Shown here one piece after another: positions 27,050 to 36,853 of a stretch of DNA of 64,000 bases. The translations under genes and the position numbers were made by a program. Under the pieces are notes generated by a model, which was not told the DNA's origin, made no database searches, and saw only the letters and a program-made list of their open reading frames with translations. Source of the DNA: an uncultured Lachnospiraceae bacterium (lineage in GTDB: Bacteria; Bacillota; Clostridia; Lachnospirales; Lachnospiraceae); NCBI GenBank assembly GCA_958402795.1, contig CATXUX010000019.1:1-64000 (forward strand), in the 5' to 3' direction. The first letter of the stretch is position 1. Every line of letters begins with the position of its first letter.

Positions 27050-28627
27050 ATGATCACGATTTCATGTAAGGAAACAACATATACGTATAATATCTATCAT
27101 ATTGTCCGGGCGTTTTACCCGGACGAAGAGATTGAACAGCGGCTGGATGCGGAGCAGGAACCGCTCGTAAGGGCAGAGCGTCGGGAGAATACAGATTCGG
27201 ATGCAGGATCAAGGGACTGGATCAGATTCGAGATCACAGAAGCGGATGTATGGCGCGTGATGGAATCTGAAAGAACGGAAGAACTCTGCGCAGAAACAGT
27301 AAATACAGGAATGTCCGATACAGAAATGCAGGAAAATGCGTACTGCGGGACGGATGTACAGAGACGGAAGCGAACCGTGACAAAGCTGGCATATCAGTTT
27401 CTGTCAGCGCAGTCCGGACGCCAGCTTGCGTGGGGGATGCTCACCGGTGTGCGTCCGACAAAGCTCGCCATGCGGACGATAGAGCAGGGAAAAAGCGAAG
27501 CCGAGACGGCCGCTTTTTTGCAAAAAGAATATGGTGTGTCAGAGAAAAAAGCTGTTTTAGCCGTTGATATTGCAAAACGGGAAAAACAGCTTCTCAGTTC
27601 TCTGGATGAGAAAGACGGATTCAGCCTTTATGTAGGAATTCCGTTCTGTCCGAGTATCTGCGCATACTGCTCATTCAGCTCCTCGCCTGTAGACGTGTGG
27701 AAAGACCGGGTTGACGCGTACCTGGACGCGCTGTGCCGGGAGATTTCGGCAATCGGCGAGATCACAGCAGCGTCAGGAAAGAGACTGAATACGGTTTATA
27801 TCGGCGGCGGCACGCCGACAACACTGGAACCGGATCAGTTGGAGCGGCTGCTGTCATGGATCGACAGAATATTTCCGGAGGATGACCTGCTGGAATATAC
27901 TGTGGAAGCGGGACGCCCGGACAGCATTACACGGCAGAAGCTGGAAGTCCTTCGCAGGCATCCGGTCACACGTATCTCTGTGAACCCGCAGACCATGCAG
28001 CAGAAGACGCTGGACGCAGTAGGAAGGCGGCATACGGTTCAGGACGTAAAAGAAGCGTTCCATATGGCACGGGAACTTGGCTTTGACAACATCAATATGG
28101 ATCTGATCGCCGGACTGCCGGGAGAGGGAGCGGCGCAGATGCAGGATACCCTCCGGCAGATCGAAGAGCTTGCGCCGGACAGCCTGACGGTGCATTCTCT
28201 TGCAATCAAGCGCGCGGCCCGGATGGGACAGGAAAAGAAAAGCAGCCAGAGTGCGGAGATCGCCCGGATGATCGAGGACAGTGAGAAAGCCGCCGCCCGG
28301 ATGGGAATGAAGCCTTACTATCTGTACCGCCAGAAGAATATCGCAGGAAATTTTGAAAATGTCGGCTATGCAAAGGTTGACAAAGCCGGGATTTATAATA
28401 TCCTGATCATGGAAGAAAAACAATCGATCATAGCCTGCGGAGCCGGAAGCAGTACGAAGCGCGTCTGGACAACACCGGATTCCAATGGAACATATCAGAT
28501 TAAAAGATGCGAGAATGTCAAGGATGTTGCACAGTATATCGCAAGGGTTGACGAGATGATTGAGAGAAAGTGGCAGCTCTTTGCAGGCAGAAACCAGATT
28601 TATCGAGGAATGAAATTGAAAAAATAA
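27050..28627 (+). CDS. hemZ: coproporphyrinogen dehydrogenase-like radical SAM protein HemZ
   Basis: Radical SAM protein of the HemN/HemZ family, nominally oxygen-independent coproporphyrinogen III oxidase, though many anaerobes lacking haem keep it. The 525-residue protein has an N-terminal region of about 180 residues with MLTGVRPTKLAMR. The cluster motif CPSICAYC (C-x3-C-x2-C) and YIGGGTPTTLEPDQLERLL follow. A HemN-type variant without clear haem-pathway neighbours could have another role, such as haem chaperoning. It is the last gene before the CRISPR block. Confidence 0.88.
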   Translation: MITISCKETTYTYNIYHIVRAFYPDEEIEQRLDAEQEPLVRAERRENTDSDAGSRDWIRFEITEADVWRVMESERTEELCAETVNTGMSDTEMQENAYCGTDVQRRKRTVTKLAYQFLSAQSGRQLAWGMLTGVRPTKLAMRTIEQGKSEAETAAFLQKEYGVSEKKAVLAVDIAKREKQLLSSLDEKDGFSLYVGIPFCPSICAYCSFSSSPVDVWKDRVDAYLDALCREISAIGEITAASGKRLNTVYIGGGTPTTLEPDQLERLLSWIDRIFPEDDLLEYTVEAGRPDSITRQKLEVLRRHPVTRISVNPQTMQQKTLDAVGRRHTVQDVKEAFHMARELGFDNINMDLIAGLPGEGAAQMQDTLRQIEELAPDSLTVHSLAIKRAARMGQEKKSSQSAEIARMIEDSEKAAARMGMKPYYLYRQKNIAGNFENVGYAKVDKAGIYNILIMEEKQSIIACGAGSSTKRVWTTPDSNGTYQIKRCENVKDVAQYIARVDEMIERKWQLFAGRNQIYRGMKLKK

Positions 28628-28643
28628 ATAGTCAAAAAATAAG

Positions 28644-28677
28644 GAGAGATTGCTGGTTTAGCATAAATAGCAATCTC
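28644..28677 (+). terminator. probable terminator after hemZ
   Basis: A perfect 10-bp stem (28644-28653 with 28668-28677) followed by a short, weak T tract. Confidence 0.5.
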
Positions 28678-28989
28678 TTTCCTATTCACAATGTCATTAT
28701 TTCAATCCACAGGTTTTATCCTGACTCAAGTATTGTAGCACATTCGTTTAAATTATTACAGTGTATTTTATTGTATTTTATTGTAACTTTCAATGATATT
28801 GTAAATTATATTGACAAATATAAAGAATTGTAGTATTTTAAAAGAGCAATTGAGTTGTAAGATTACGTCGATTTTATGGTTTGCAGAGGCAATCGGTTTT
28901 ATTCCTATATGTTTACATTAGGACCTTTGGCTTTAGTATACTACGTTGGAAGAATTTATCAGGAAATAATAGCGTTTTAAAAATGGATA

Positions 28990-29017
28990 TTTCATAAAAT
29001 TCCAAATGCAGTATAAT
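28990..29017 (+). promoter_or_regulatory. probable promoter of the cas operon
   Basis: TTTCAT (28990-28995), a 16-bp spacer, TATAAT (29012-29017). The -35 is poor and the -10 perfect. A ribosome binding site AAAGAGGTG lies 8 nt before cas3. Confidence 0.5.
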
Positions 29018-29056
29018 TAGATAAAAATGTAGGAATATATAAAGAGGTGAAAAAGT

Positions 29057-31492
29057 ATGAAGTTACTTGCGCATTTAACGAATAGAAATGGAATGCGGGA
29101 AGAGCAGAGCTTGAGGGCACATTGCATTCAAACAGCAGAGTATGCGTCTGCGTGTGTGGAAGGGTTAGGACTTTATCATATGGCATATCTGGCGGGACTG
29201 TTGCATGATATGGGTAAAGCAACAAAGAAATTCAATGATTATCTGGAAGCTGGCTTTGCTGGTGAGCCGACAGCTCGGGGTTCTGTGAATCATACGTTTG
29301 CCGGAGCTGTCTATATTCTGGAGAATTTTCACACAGAATTTGCATCGCCCATGGACAAACTGACAGCAGAAATTATAAGCTACGTAATCGGCTCTCATCA
29401 TGGCTTATTTGATTGTGTTGATCTGGAAGGGAAAAATGGATTCTTACATAGGCTTCAGAAAGATAAAGAAGAATTGTGTTATGAAGAAGCGGTGAATCAT
29501 TTTGTGGAGCAGGTGGCAGATGAGAAAGAAATAGAGCATTTGTTTCAAAAAGCAGCAGAGGAATTCCAGACATTATATGAAAAAATATTGATTGACTGGG
29601 AGAAAAAATCACAAAAAGTCTTCTTCCAGATCGGATTGCTGGCAAGGCTTTTGCTTTCATGTGTTATTTACGGAGACAGAAGGGATACGGCAGAATTTAT
29701 GGAGGGGATTACTTCTTTGAAGGAGCAGTCAGTTTCGTGGTTGTCCGAAAAGGAATATCTGGAGCGAAAACTGTCGCAGTTTGATAATACTTCTCCGATA
29801 AACCAGGTTCGCAGTATCATATCGGACCAATGTCTGAAAGCCGCTGAAAGACCATCTGGGATTTATAAGCTGAATGTACCGACAGGAGCAGGCAAAACGC
29901 TTTCTGCGTTGCGATATGCCGTGGCTCATGTGGAACGGTTTCATAAGAAAAGGATTATTTTTATTATCCCGCTTTTAAGTGTGCTGGAACAAAATGCAAA
30001 GGTTATACGGGATTATATGCAGGACGAGGATTTGATCCTAGAACATCATTCGAATGTGATCAGTGAGAAAGAATCCTGCGGAGATAATACGGAACTGGAT
30101 GAGTATGAGATCTTAATGGAAAACTGGGAATCTCCGATCGTGATCTCTACATTGGTGCAGCTTTTAAACATTCTCTTTACACATAAGACGTCTGCGGTCG
30201 GAAGAATGCGCGCACTTTGTGACAGTGTGATTATAATTGACGAAGTGCAGTCTATTCCGAAAAAGACGGTTGCAATGTTTAATATGGCGATTAATTTTTT
30301 GAGCTCTTATTGCAATGCAACGATCGTATTATCTTCGGCGACGCAGCCTTGTCTGGAAGCACTGGATTGGCCGGTAAGGTTTGCGGTACAGCCTGATATG
30401 GTAAAACTTGAGAAACAGCAGATTGATGTATTTGAAAGAGCGGAAATTACAGACCGGACAGATCCGTATGGCATGGATATGGAGACATGGGTGGATTTTT
30501 GCTGCTCGTTGATGGAGGAACAGGAATCTCTGCTGGTAATTTGTAATACCAAGAGAGAAGCGCGGGAACTATTTGAGCGGATGGCAGAAATTGCAGAGGA
30601 AGAAGATTGGTATATTTGCCATTTGTCCACTTCCATGTGTCAAAAGCATAGAGTGGAGGTGTTGGGGGAGTTACAGGAAAAACTCGAAGTTTTGCAGAAA
30701 GATGTAAAGAATAACCAAAAGACGAGAAAAATCATCTGTATTTCAACCCAGTTAGTGGAGGCTGGAGTGGATTTTTCGTTTGATTGTGTTGTGCGGGTGC
30801 TGGCAGGAATCGATAATCTGGCACAGGCATCAGGGCGGTGCAATCGAAGTAATGAATATGGCCGTAAAGGAAGAGTGTATCTGATTAAGCTGAAAGATGA
30901 AAATCTGAATATGCTGAGAGAAATTGCGGATGCACAAAACAGTACACAGAAAGTATTGCTTGAGGCAAGAAAGAGGACAGACATGACATTAATCGGAGAA
31001 TCTGCTACGGACATTTTTTACAGGAATCTGTATCAGAAAAAAGAAATGAAAAACCGAATTAAGTATCCGACAGATGATTGCGGCAGCGAACTCTATCTGG
31101 TCAATCTGCTGGGAAATGACAATCCGTATGCGAAAGGGGATGGACGCTTTATTCTGCATCAGCCGTTTCAGTCAATTGGAAAGAGGTTTGAGGTCTTTGA
31201 CGATCAGACATTTGATGTGTTGGTACCTTTTGGCGATGGAGTTCACCTGATCGAGAAGTTGAAGGAGGCGGAGAAGAAAAAATCTCCTTTGCTCTCGATG
31301 AAGAATATTGTGAAGCAGGCAAAGGAATATACGATCAGCATTTATAAATGGCAAAGGGACAAGCTTTGGGAGGAGGGATTACTGTATGGCTTATTTGAAA
31401 ATAGAATATTGATTCTGGATCTAAAAGCTTATGACAAACGGTATGGTTTGAATACAAAAGCAGAACTGACAGTCGAAAATTTGATGATATAG
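29057..31492 (+). CDS. cas3: type I-C Cas3 helicase-nuclease
   Basis: Degrades DNA after Cascade recognition. The 811-residue protein starts with an HD nuclease domain (HCIQTAEYA, then GLLHDMGKATKKF and GSHHGLF). An SF2 helicase follows: Walker A NVPTGAGKTLSALRYA, Walker B IIIDEVQSIPKK, SSATQP, and QASGRCNRSNEYGRKG as motif VI. Size and layout match fused HD-helicase Cas3 of subtype I-C. It opens an operon of seven cas genes and is followed by cas5 after 9 bp. Confidence 0.95.
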   Translation: MKLLAHLTNRNGMREEQSLRAHCIQTAEYASACVEGLGLYHMAYLAGLLHDMGKATKKFNDYLEAGFAGEPTARGSVNHTFAGAVYILENFHTEFASPMDKLTAEIISYVIGSHHGLFDCVDLEGKNGFLHRLQKDKEELCYEEAVNHFVEQVADEKEIEHLFQKAAEEFQTLYEKILIDWEKKSQKVFFQIGLLARLLLSCVIYGDRRDTAEFMEGITSLKEQSVSWLSEKEYLERKLSQFDNTSPINQVRSIISDQCLKAAERPSGIYKLNVPTGAGKTLSALRYAVAHVERFHKKRIIFIIPLLSVLEQNAKVIRDYMQDEDLILEHHSNVISEKESCGDNTELDEYEILMENWESPIVISTLVQLLNILFTHKTSAVGRMRALCDSVIIIDEVQSIPKKTVAMFNMAINFLSSYCNATIVLSSATQPCLEALDWPVRFAVQPDMVKLEKQQIDVFERAEITDRTDPYGMDMETWVDFCCSLMEEQESLLVICNTKREARELFERMAEIAEEEDWYICHLSTSMCQKHRVEVLGELQEKLEVLQKDVKNNQKTRKIICISTQLVEAGVDFSFDCVVRVLAGIDNLAQASGRCNRSNEYGRKGRVYLIKLKDENLNMLREIADAQNSTQKVLLEARKRTDMTLIGESATDIFYRNLYQKKEMKNRIKYPTDDCGSELYLVNLLGNDNPYAKGDGRFILHQPFQSIGKRFEVFDDQTFDVLVPFGDGVHLIEKLKEAEKKKSPLLSMKNIVKQAKEYTISIYKWQRDKLWEEGLLYGLFENRILILDLKAYDKRYGLNTKAELTVENLMI

Positions 31493-31501
31493 GAGGAGCC
31501 T

Positions 31502-32227
31502 ATGAAACACAGAAATACCGTAGAGTTTGAGGTGACCGGAGATTATGCGCTGTTTTCTGATCCGATAACCAGAGTCGGGGGAGAAAAGTTCAGCTATCAG
31601 GTGCCAACCTATGAAGCCTTAAAGGGAATTCTTCAAAGCTGTTACTGGAAACCCACGTTTATCTGGATCATAGATGAGGTTCGCGTTATGAATCCGATCC
31701 AGACAGAGACAAAGGGAATCCGTCCGATTAAATATTACAATGATAAGAATGACCTTTCTTATTATACATATTTAAAGGACTGCAGGTATCAGGTGCGGGC
31801 ACATTTCATCTGGAATGAAAACAGGCCGGAGTTGGAAGCTGACAGAAACGAAAATAAGCATCATAATATTGCGAAAAGAATGATTGAACGAGGCGGCCGG
31901 CGAGATATTTTTCTTGGAACACGGGAATGTCAGGGATATGTAACGCCATGCGTGTTCGGAGAGGGGAAAGGCGCTTATGATGATATCGAAGAGTTGAGTT
32001 TTGGCATGATGTATCATGGAATTACTTATGCAGATGAATCCTATTCTGAGGAGACGAAGGGAAAACTAAGTGTGAGGCTGTGGCAGGCAACGATGAGAAG
32101 GGGAATTATCGCATTTCCTCCTCCGTGGGAATGTATTCACAGTGTAAGACGGGAAATGAATGTAAAGCCATTTGGCCACGAAATGAATAACTTTTCGGAG
32201 ATTACAGAGAAAGAGGTGATGGAGTAG
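31502..32227 (+). CDS. cas5c: type I-C Cas5 (Cas5d), crRNA-processing Cascade subunit
   Basis: In subtype I-C, which has no Cas6, this Cas5 variant cuts the repeat RNA and caps the 5' handle. The 241-residue protein begins EVTGDYALFSDPITRVGGEKFSYQVPTYEALKGIL. It has WIIDEVRVMNPIQTETKG and the late KLSVRLWQATMRRGIIAFPPP that mark Cas5d. AGGAGGAG lies before the ATG. The gene stops one base before cas8c begins, so they are coupled. Confidence 0.93.
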   Translation: MKHRNTVEFEVTGDYALFSDPITRVGGEKFSYQVPTYEALKGILQSCYWKPTFIWIIDEVRVMNPIQTETKGIRPIKYYNDKNDLSYYTYLKDCRYQVRAHFIWNENRPELEADRNENKHHNIAKRMIERGGRRDIFLGTRECQGYVTPCVFGEGKGAYDDIEELSFGMMYHGITYADESYSEETKGKLSVRLWQATMRRGIIAFPPPWECIHSVRREMNVKPFGHEMNNFSEITEKEVME

Positions 32228-34093
32228 ATGTCCTGGATGAGTCAGTTATATCAAACATACGAAAAGAATATAGGCAAAAACCAGCAGGACCACATCACAC
32301 TGACACCGCTTGCACATATGGAGGCAAATGCGCAGATTGAAGTGATATTGGATGAGGATGGAACTTTTTGCGGGGCGCAGAAAGTTGATAAAGCGGATGC
32401 AGTTACATTAATCCCGGTTACAGAAGCATCCGCCGGAAGAAGTTCCGGAATCGCACCACATATGTTGTGCGACACATTGTCCTATATAGCAGGGGATTTC
32501 AAAAATTATTGTCAGAACGAGAAATCAGCAAAGAATGCGGAAGAAAAATTTCAACGCTATATCATGCAATTGAATGCATGGCATGAATCTTCATATACGC
32601 ATCCGAAAGTAGAAGCTGTTTATCAATATCTCAGCAGACAGGGACTTATTTCTGATTTGATAAAAGCAGGGATTGTAACTTTGACGGAGGAAGGAGTCTT
32701 TGATAAGAAGAAGATCGGCGGGCAGGCATACGAAAAAAGTCTTGTGAGATTTCGGATATTAAGCATGGAAGAGGATCGGGAAGAAGGTACATGGGAAGAT
32801 CCCACGCTTATTGACGCATATACAGATTATTTTTTATCAGAACAAAATGGAAAAGAGGACATATGTTATCTGACAGGAAAAATGCAGCCAAGGACAGAAA
32901 ATCATCCGAAAGGAATTATTGCGTCAAATTACGGGGCAAAGCTTGTTTCTGCAAATGATAATCAAGGATATACTTATAGAGGCAGATTCCAGAATTCTGA
33001 GCAGGCTTATGCACTCAGTTACGAAGCTTCCCAGAAGGTCCACAGCGCTTTAACATGGCTTGCAAAAAAGCAAGGAGTATATGTGGGGACGAAAGAGAAA
33101 AGAACCTTTATCTGCTGGAATCCGCAGGGGAGAAAGACACCGAATATCCTTGATCCGCTCGGTCTGATCGAAGAGGGAGGTGGAGATTCCGATATTCCAT
33201 ACCGGAAGAAACTGTTAAAGACACTCCAGGGGTATCGGGCTCAGTTTGACGACACAGATGATGTGATTGTTATGGGTTTGGATGCAGCCACAACCGGGAG
33301 GCTTTCGATTACCTATTATAATGAACTTTTAGCATCTGATTTTCTGGAACGGATTCGATATTGGGGCGAAACTTGTAATTGGTATTTTCTGAAGTTTACA
33401 GAACAGAAAATTCCTTATTACAGAATAGAAACGCCGACCTTTCGCAGGATTGCAGAGTGTGCATTTGGACGCGAGAAGGGAAATTTTATAGAGGCAAATG
33501 ATAAAGTTTTAAAGGAGCAGGTACAGAGATTGGTAAAATGTATGCTGGAACAGCAGCCGGTGCCCAAAGATATCATCTATGCTTTAACAGTTCAGGCATC
33601 TACCCCGTTGGCTTATTCCAGAGGAAACCGGGAACGTGTGCTGTCAACAGCATGTGCGGTAATTGCAAAATATTATCAGGATAAAGGAATATGGGTGAAA
33701 GGAGAAACTGATGAAATGAAACTGGATTTGGAAAATCGTGACAGAAGTTATCTGTTCGGGAGATTGCTTGCAGTTTTGGAAAAAGTGGAGCGTGCAACTT
33801 ATGACAGAGGAGAAAGCAGGGAACCGAATGCGATCCGCCTGCAGTCCGCGTATGTAAATCATCCATTTAAGACATGGATGATTCTGGATAATGCATTAAT
33901 ACCTTACTATCAGAAATTAAAGCCTGGTTCCAGGGAATATTACAAAAATTTGATTGGCGAGATTACAGGACTGCTTGAGGAGCAGAATCCGGCTGTTCTG
34001 AATCAAGGATTAAAGGAAACGTATTTGTTGGGATACTATTTACAGCGTGCAGAATTAAACAAAAAGAAGGACGACAAGAAGGAGGAAATGTAA
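32228..34093 (+). CDS. cas8c: type I-C Cas8c (Csd1), large Cascade subunit
   Basis: Large subunit that reads the PAM and, in subtype I-C, also supplies an internally translated small subunit (Cas11c). The 621-residue protein is of the Csd1 family: SQLYQTYEKN at the N-terminus, CYLTGKMQPRTENHPKGI in the middle, VIVMGLDAATTGRLSITYY and the C-terminal ...LQSAYVNHPFKTWMILDNALIPYYQKL. An internal start for the Cas11c portion is expected in the last third, but I could not fix it. A weak ribosome binding site, AAAGAGGTG, lies inside the end of cas5. Confidence 0.93.
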   Translation: MSWMSQLYQTYEKNIGKNQQDHITLTPLAHMEANAQIEVILDEDGTFCGAQKVDKADAVTLIPVTEASAGRSSGIAPHMLCDTLSYIAGDFKNYCQNEKSAKNAEEKFQRYIMQLNAWHESSYTHPKVEAVYQYLSRQGLISDLIKAGIVTLTEEGVFDKKKIGGQAYEKSLVRFRILSMEEDREEGTWEDPTLIDAYTDYFLSEQNGKEDICYLTGKMQPRTENHPKGIIASNYGAKLVSANDNQGYTYRGRFQNSEQAYALSYEASQKVHSALTWLAKKQGVYVGTKEKRTFICWNPQGRKTPNILDPLGLIEEGGGDSDIPYRKKLLKTLQGYRAQFDDTDDVIVMGLDAATTGRLSITYYNELLASDFLERIRYWGETCNWYFLKFTEQKIPYYRIETPTFRRIAECAFGREKGNFIEANDKVLKEQVQRLVKCMLEQQPVPKDIIYALTVQASTPLAYSRGNRERVLSTACAVIAKYYQDKGIWVKGETDEMKLDLENRDRSYLFGRLLAVLEKVERATYDRGESREPNAIRLQSAYVNHPFKTWMILDNALIPYYQKLKPGSREYYKNLIGEITGLLEEQNPAVLNQGLKETYLLGYYLQRAELNKKKDDKKEEM

Positions 34094-34094
34094 A

Positions 34095-34940
34095 ATGAGC
34101 AGCTTGCAGAATAAAATTGATTTTGTGGTATTGGTTAAGGTGACAAATGCAAATCCGAACGGAGATCCATTAAATGGAAACCGCCCGAGAACGACATATG
34201 CAGGAAACGGGGAAATTTCGGATGTATGTATTAAGAGAAAAATTCGTAATCGTCTGCAGGATATGGGAGAGAACATTTTTGTTCAGTCTGCGGAGAGAAG
34301 TGAGGACGGATTTTCTTCACTCAGTGAGCGGGCAGCTAAAACCATTACGTCTTATAGCAGTAGCGATGAATATGCAAAACAGGCATGTGAAACATGGATT
34401 GACGTAAGAACATTCGGACAGGTATTTGCATTTAAAACGGACAAAAAAGATGGCATTTCTGTCGGAGTCAGAGGACCGGTTTCCATTCATCAGGCAGTGA
34501 GCTGTTCGCCAATCGATATTAACAGTATGCAGATTACGAAAAGTGTAAATAGCGAACCGGCAGAGAAGAAAAGTTCAGATACGATGGGAACAAAGCATCT
34601 GGTAGAATTCGGCCTTTATAAGGTGAAAGGTTCCATCAATGTACAGCTTGCAGAGAAAACAGGATTTTCAGAAGAAGATGCAGAAAAAATAAAGGAAGCG
34701 CTTCGAACGCTTTTTGTCAATGATGCATCAGCAGCCAGACCGGATGGAAGCATGGAAGTTGTAAAGGTTTACTGGTGGAAACATAACAATAAGATTGGTC
34801 AGTATTCCGCGGCAAAGGTGCATGATTCTGTTAAAATCTCTTTAAAAGAGGGGATTATGATACCGTCATCTGTAGAGGACTATAACATTACATTAGAAAC
34901 GCTGCCCGGCTTAGAACCTGAAATTATTGAGGGAATGTAA
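34095..34940 (+). CDS. cas7c: type I-C Cas7 (Csd2), crRNA-backbone subunit
   Basis: RAMP protein that forms the filament along the crRNA. The 281-residue protein begins with the Csd2 signature VLVKVTNANPNGDPLNGNRPRT. It has SVGVRGPVSIHQAVS and ITKSVNSEP segments, a glycine-rich loop GTKHLVEFGLYKVKGSIN and the C-terminal VKVYWWKHNNKIGQYSAAKV. AAGGAGGAAATG precedes the ATG at the end of cas8c. Intact and of usual length. Confidence 0.94.
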   Translation: MSSLQNKIDFVVLVKVTNANPNGDPLNGNRPRTTYAGNGEISDVCIKRKIRNRLQDMGENIFVQSAERSEDGFSSLSERAAKTITSYSSSDEYAKQACETWIDVRTFGQVFAFKTDKKDGISVGVRGPVSIHQAVSCSPIDINSMQITKSVNSEPAEKKSSDTMGTKHLVEFGLYKVKGSINVQLAEKTGFSEEDAEKIKEALRTLFVNDASAARPDGSMEVVKVYWWKHNNKIGQYSAAKVHDSVKISLKEGIMIPSSVEDYNITLETLPGLEPEIIEGM

Positions 34941-34943
34941 GAC

Positions 34944-35600
34944 ATGTATGAAGAAGACGATTATCTTATGCTTTCCGGACTTCAACATTTTGCCTATTGT
35001 CGGAGGCAATGGGCATTGATACATATTGAGCAGCAGTGGGCAGAAAATGAAAGAACGATTGACGGGCAATTGTTTCACAAAAAAGCGCATGATGCCGGCT
35101 TTACAGAGAAGCGCGGGGACATGCTCATCACCCGGGGACTGCATATAAAATCTGCAGAACTTGGGGTATCAGGAATCTGCGATGTAGTGGAATTTCACAG
35201 ATCGGAGCAGGGGATTACATTGTTTTCTTTTGAAGGACGATGGCAGCCATATCCAGTGGAATATAAAAAAGGGGAGCCGAAGGAAAACAATGCAGATGAA
35301 CTTCAACTTTGTGCTCAGGCAATGTGCCTGGAGGAAATGCTTTTATGTGATATTCCGGAAGGAAGCCTCTTTTACGGACAAAATCGAAGAAGAACTCATG
35401 TGGAATTTACGAAGGAACTGCGGGAGCAGGTAAAAAGCATGCTGACAGAAATGCATGACTTGTGGGAAAAGGGATATACACCGAAGGTAAAACCAAAGAA
35501 GGACTGCAATGCCTGCTCCTTAAAGGAAATTTGTGTTCCCAGGTTATCCAGATCAAAGTTGGTATCGTCCTATATAGAGGCGAGTTTGACGGAGAAATGA
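34944..35600 (+). CDS. cas4: Cas4 RecB-like nuclease of spacer acquisition
   Basis: Iron-sulfur nuclease that trims pre-spacers and checks PAM together with Cas1-Cas2. The 218-residue protein shows YCRRQWALIHIEQQW near the N-terminus, the RecB core GICDVVEF...PVEYKKG, QLCAQAMCLEEM, and the C-terminal cluster CNACSLKEIC. With the N-terminal Cys this gives four cluster cysteines. It starts 3 nt after cas7 and ends 1 nt before cas1, so the three adaptation genes begin here. Confidence 0.94.
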   Translation: MYEEDDYLMLSGLQHFAYCRRQWALIHIEQQWAENERTIDGQLFHKKAHDAGFTEKRGDMLITRGLHIKSAELGVSGICDVVEFHRSEQGITLFSFEGRWQPYPVEYKKGEPKENNADELQLCAQAMCLEEMLLCDIPEGSLFYGQNRRRTHVEFTKELREQVKSMLTEMHDLWEKGYTPKVKPKKDCNACSLKEICVPRLSRSKLVSSYIEASLTEK

Positions 35601-35601
35601 T

Positions 35602-36633
35602 ATGCGAAAATTACTGAATACTCTTTTTATAACAAGTGAACAGGCGTATTTATCTTTAGATGGTGAAACTGTTTGCGTAGAAATTCAAAAGAAGAAAGTC
35701 GGACAATTCCCACTGCATATTTTAGAGAGCATTATTTCTTTTTCCTATAATGGAGCGACGCCGGCACTTATGGGTGCCTGTGCGAAGCGGGGAATCAATC
35801 TTGCCTTTTTCAACCCGTTTGGGAAATTTCTTTGTCGTGTCACTGGGGAAAGCAGAGGAAATGTGCTGCTTCGGAAGGAACAGTATCGGATTTCGGACGA
35901 TGAAACATCCAGTTGTCTGATTGCGAGAAATTTTATTCTCGGAAAAGTTTTTAATTGTCGATGGTTAATAGACAGAACTTTGCGAGATCATGAATTACGT
36001 GTCGATGCAGAACACTGCAGAAAAGCGATACATTTTCTGACAGATACGATGGAAAAAATAAAATCAGAATCAAATTTGGATACGTTGCGTGGCATGGAAG
36101 GAGAAGCTGCTTCCGTTTATTTTGGAATTTTTGATGAACTTATATTGAACCAAAAGGAAGATTTTTATTTCCATGGCAGAAATAAGAGACCGCCACAGGA
36201 TTTTATGAATGCAATGCTTTCTTTTGGATATACATTGTTGGCAAATGATTGTGCAGGTGCGTTGGAGGGAAGCGGACTTGATTCATATGTTGGTTTTATG
36301 CACCGGGATCGTCCGGGAAGGAAGTCGCTGGCACTTGACCTGATGGAAGAACTTCGCCCGGTGTTAGTAGATCGATTTGCTCTTACCCTTGTCAATAACC
36401 GCCGGATTCGCAAAGAACATTTTACCATGACGGAGAGTGGTGCAGTGGAGTTTACAGAGGAAGGTAGAAAAAAGTTTCTGATTGCCTGGCAGGAGCGAAA
36501 AAAGGAAACGATCACTCATCCGTATCTGGGTGAAAAGATATACTGGGGATTGGTTCCTCATATACAAGCTTTACTGCTTGCCAGATGTCTTCGGGAAGAT
36601 ATTGACGGATATCCTCCGTTTCTGTGGAAGTGA
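35602..36633 (+). CDS. cas1: Cas1 integrase, subtype I-C
   Basis: Integrates spacers at the leader end. The 343-residue protein has the Cas1 layout: an N-terminal beta domain (ITSEQAYLSLDGETVCVE), GMEGEAASVYFGIFDELI with the first catalytic Glu, GYTLLANDCAGALEGSGLDSYVGFMHRDRPGRKSLALDLMEELRPVLVD with the catalytic His and Glu residues, and a C-terminal GLVPHIQALLLARCLRED. AATGATATG at the cas4 end is the start context. Confidence 0.95.
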   Translation: MRKLLNTLFITSEQAYLSLDGETVCVEIQKKKVGQFPLHILESIISFSYNGATPALMGACAKRGINLAFFNPFGKFLCRVTGESRGNVLLRKEQYRISDDETSSCLIARNFILGKVFNCRWLIDRTLRDHELRVDAEHCRKAIHFLTDTMEKIKSESNLDTLRGMEGEAASVYFGIFDELILNQKEDFYFHGRNKRPPQDFMNAMLSFGYTLLANDCAGALEGSGLDSYVGFMHRDRPGRKSLALDLMEELRPVLVDRFALTLVNNRRIRKEHFTMTESGAVEFTEEGRKKFLIAWQERKKETITHPYLGEKIYWGLVPHIQALLLARCLREDIDGYPPFLWK

Positions 36634-36853
36634 TTTTTTTAGATATGGTAAGTGGCGAGGTATGTATAGAGTAAAATGCTAATTTTCCATAATAATTCAG
36701 ATGGGGTTATGTACTTGTTATTCTGATTGCAAGAAAACGTATTTGCTATAGGTAAAAACTATAATGACGGACGATTTCGCATGGCTTTTTGCTTGTGGCA
36801 GTGGAAGTAACCGAACTGGTGTAATTTACGGGCTTTTATACGGAGGTAATAGT
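36634..36853 (+). other. 220-bp gap between cas1 and cas2
   Basis: Cas1 and cas2 normally almost touch. This gap has no clear gene. A stretch at 36792-36805, CTTGTGGCAG then TGGA, matches the CRISPR repeat CTTGTGGGAGCGTGGA except for one substitution and a 2-base deletion. A weaker partial likeness (CTTGT ... GATTGCAA) lies at 36714-36732. A lone TATAAT at 36760-36765 has no good -35. Confidence 0.4.

Larger units (their letters stand above)
28628..29056. other. A+T-rich intergenic region between hemZ and cas3
   Basis: No credible gene. It holds a terminator-like hairpin at 28644-28677 (AGAGATTGCT with AGCAATCTCT, then TTCC) and the cas promoter near its end. The rest, about 28690-28980, is very A+T-rich; I find no CRISPR repeat or other structure in it. 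Confidence 0.6.

Noticed and set aside
28800..28990. Additional small gene or CRISPR repeat upstream of cas3
   Set aside because: Only short A+T-rich frames and no stretch similar to the repeat.
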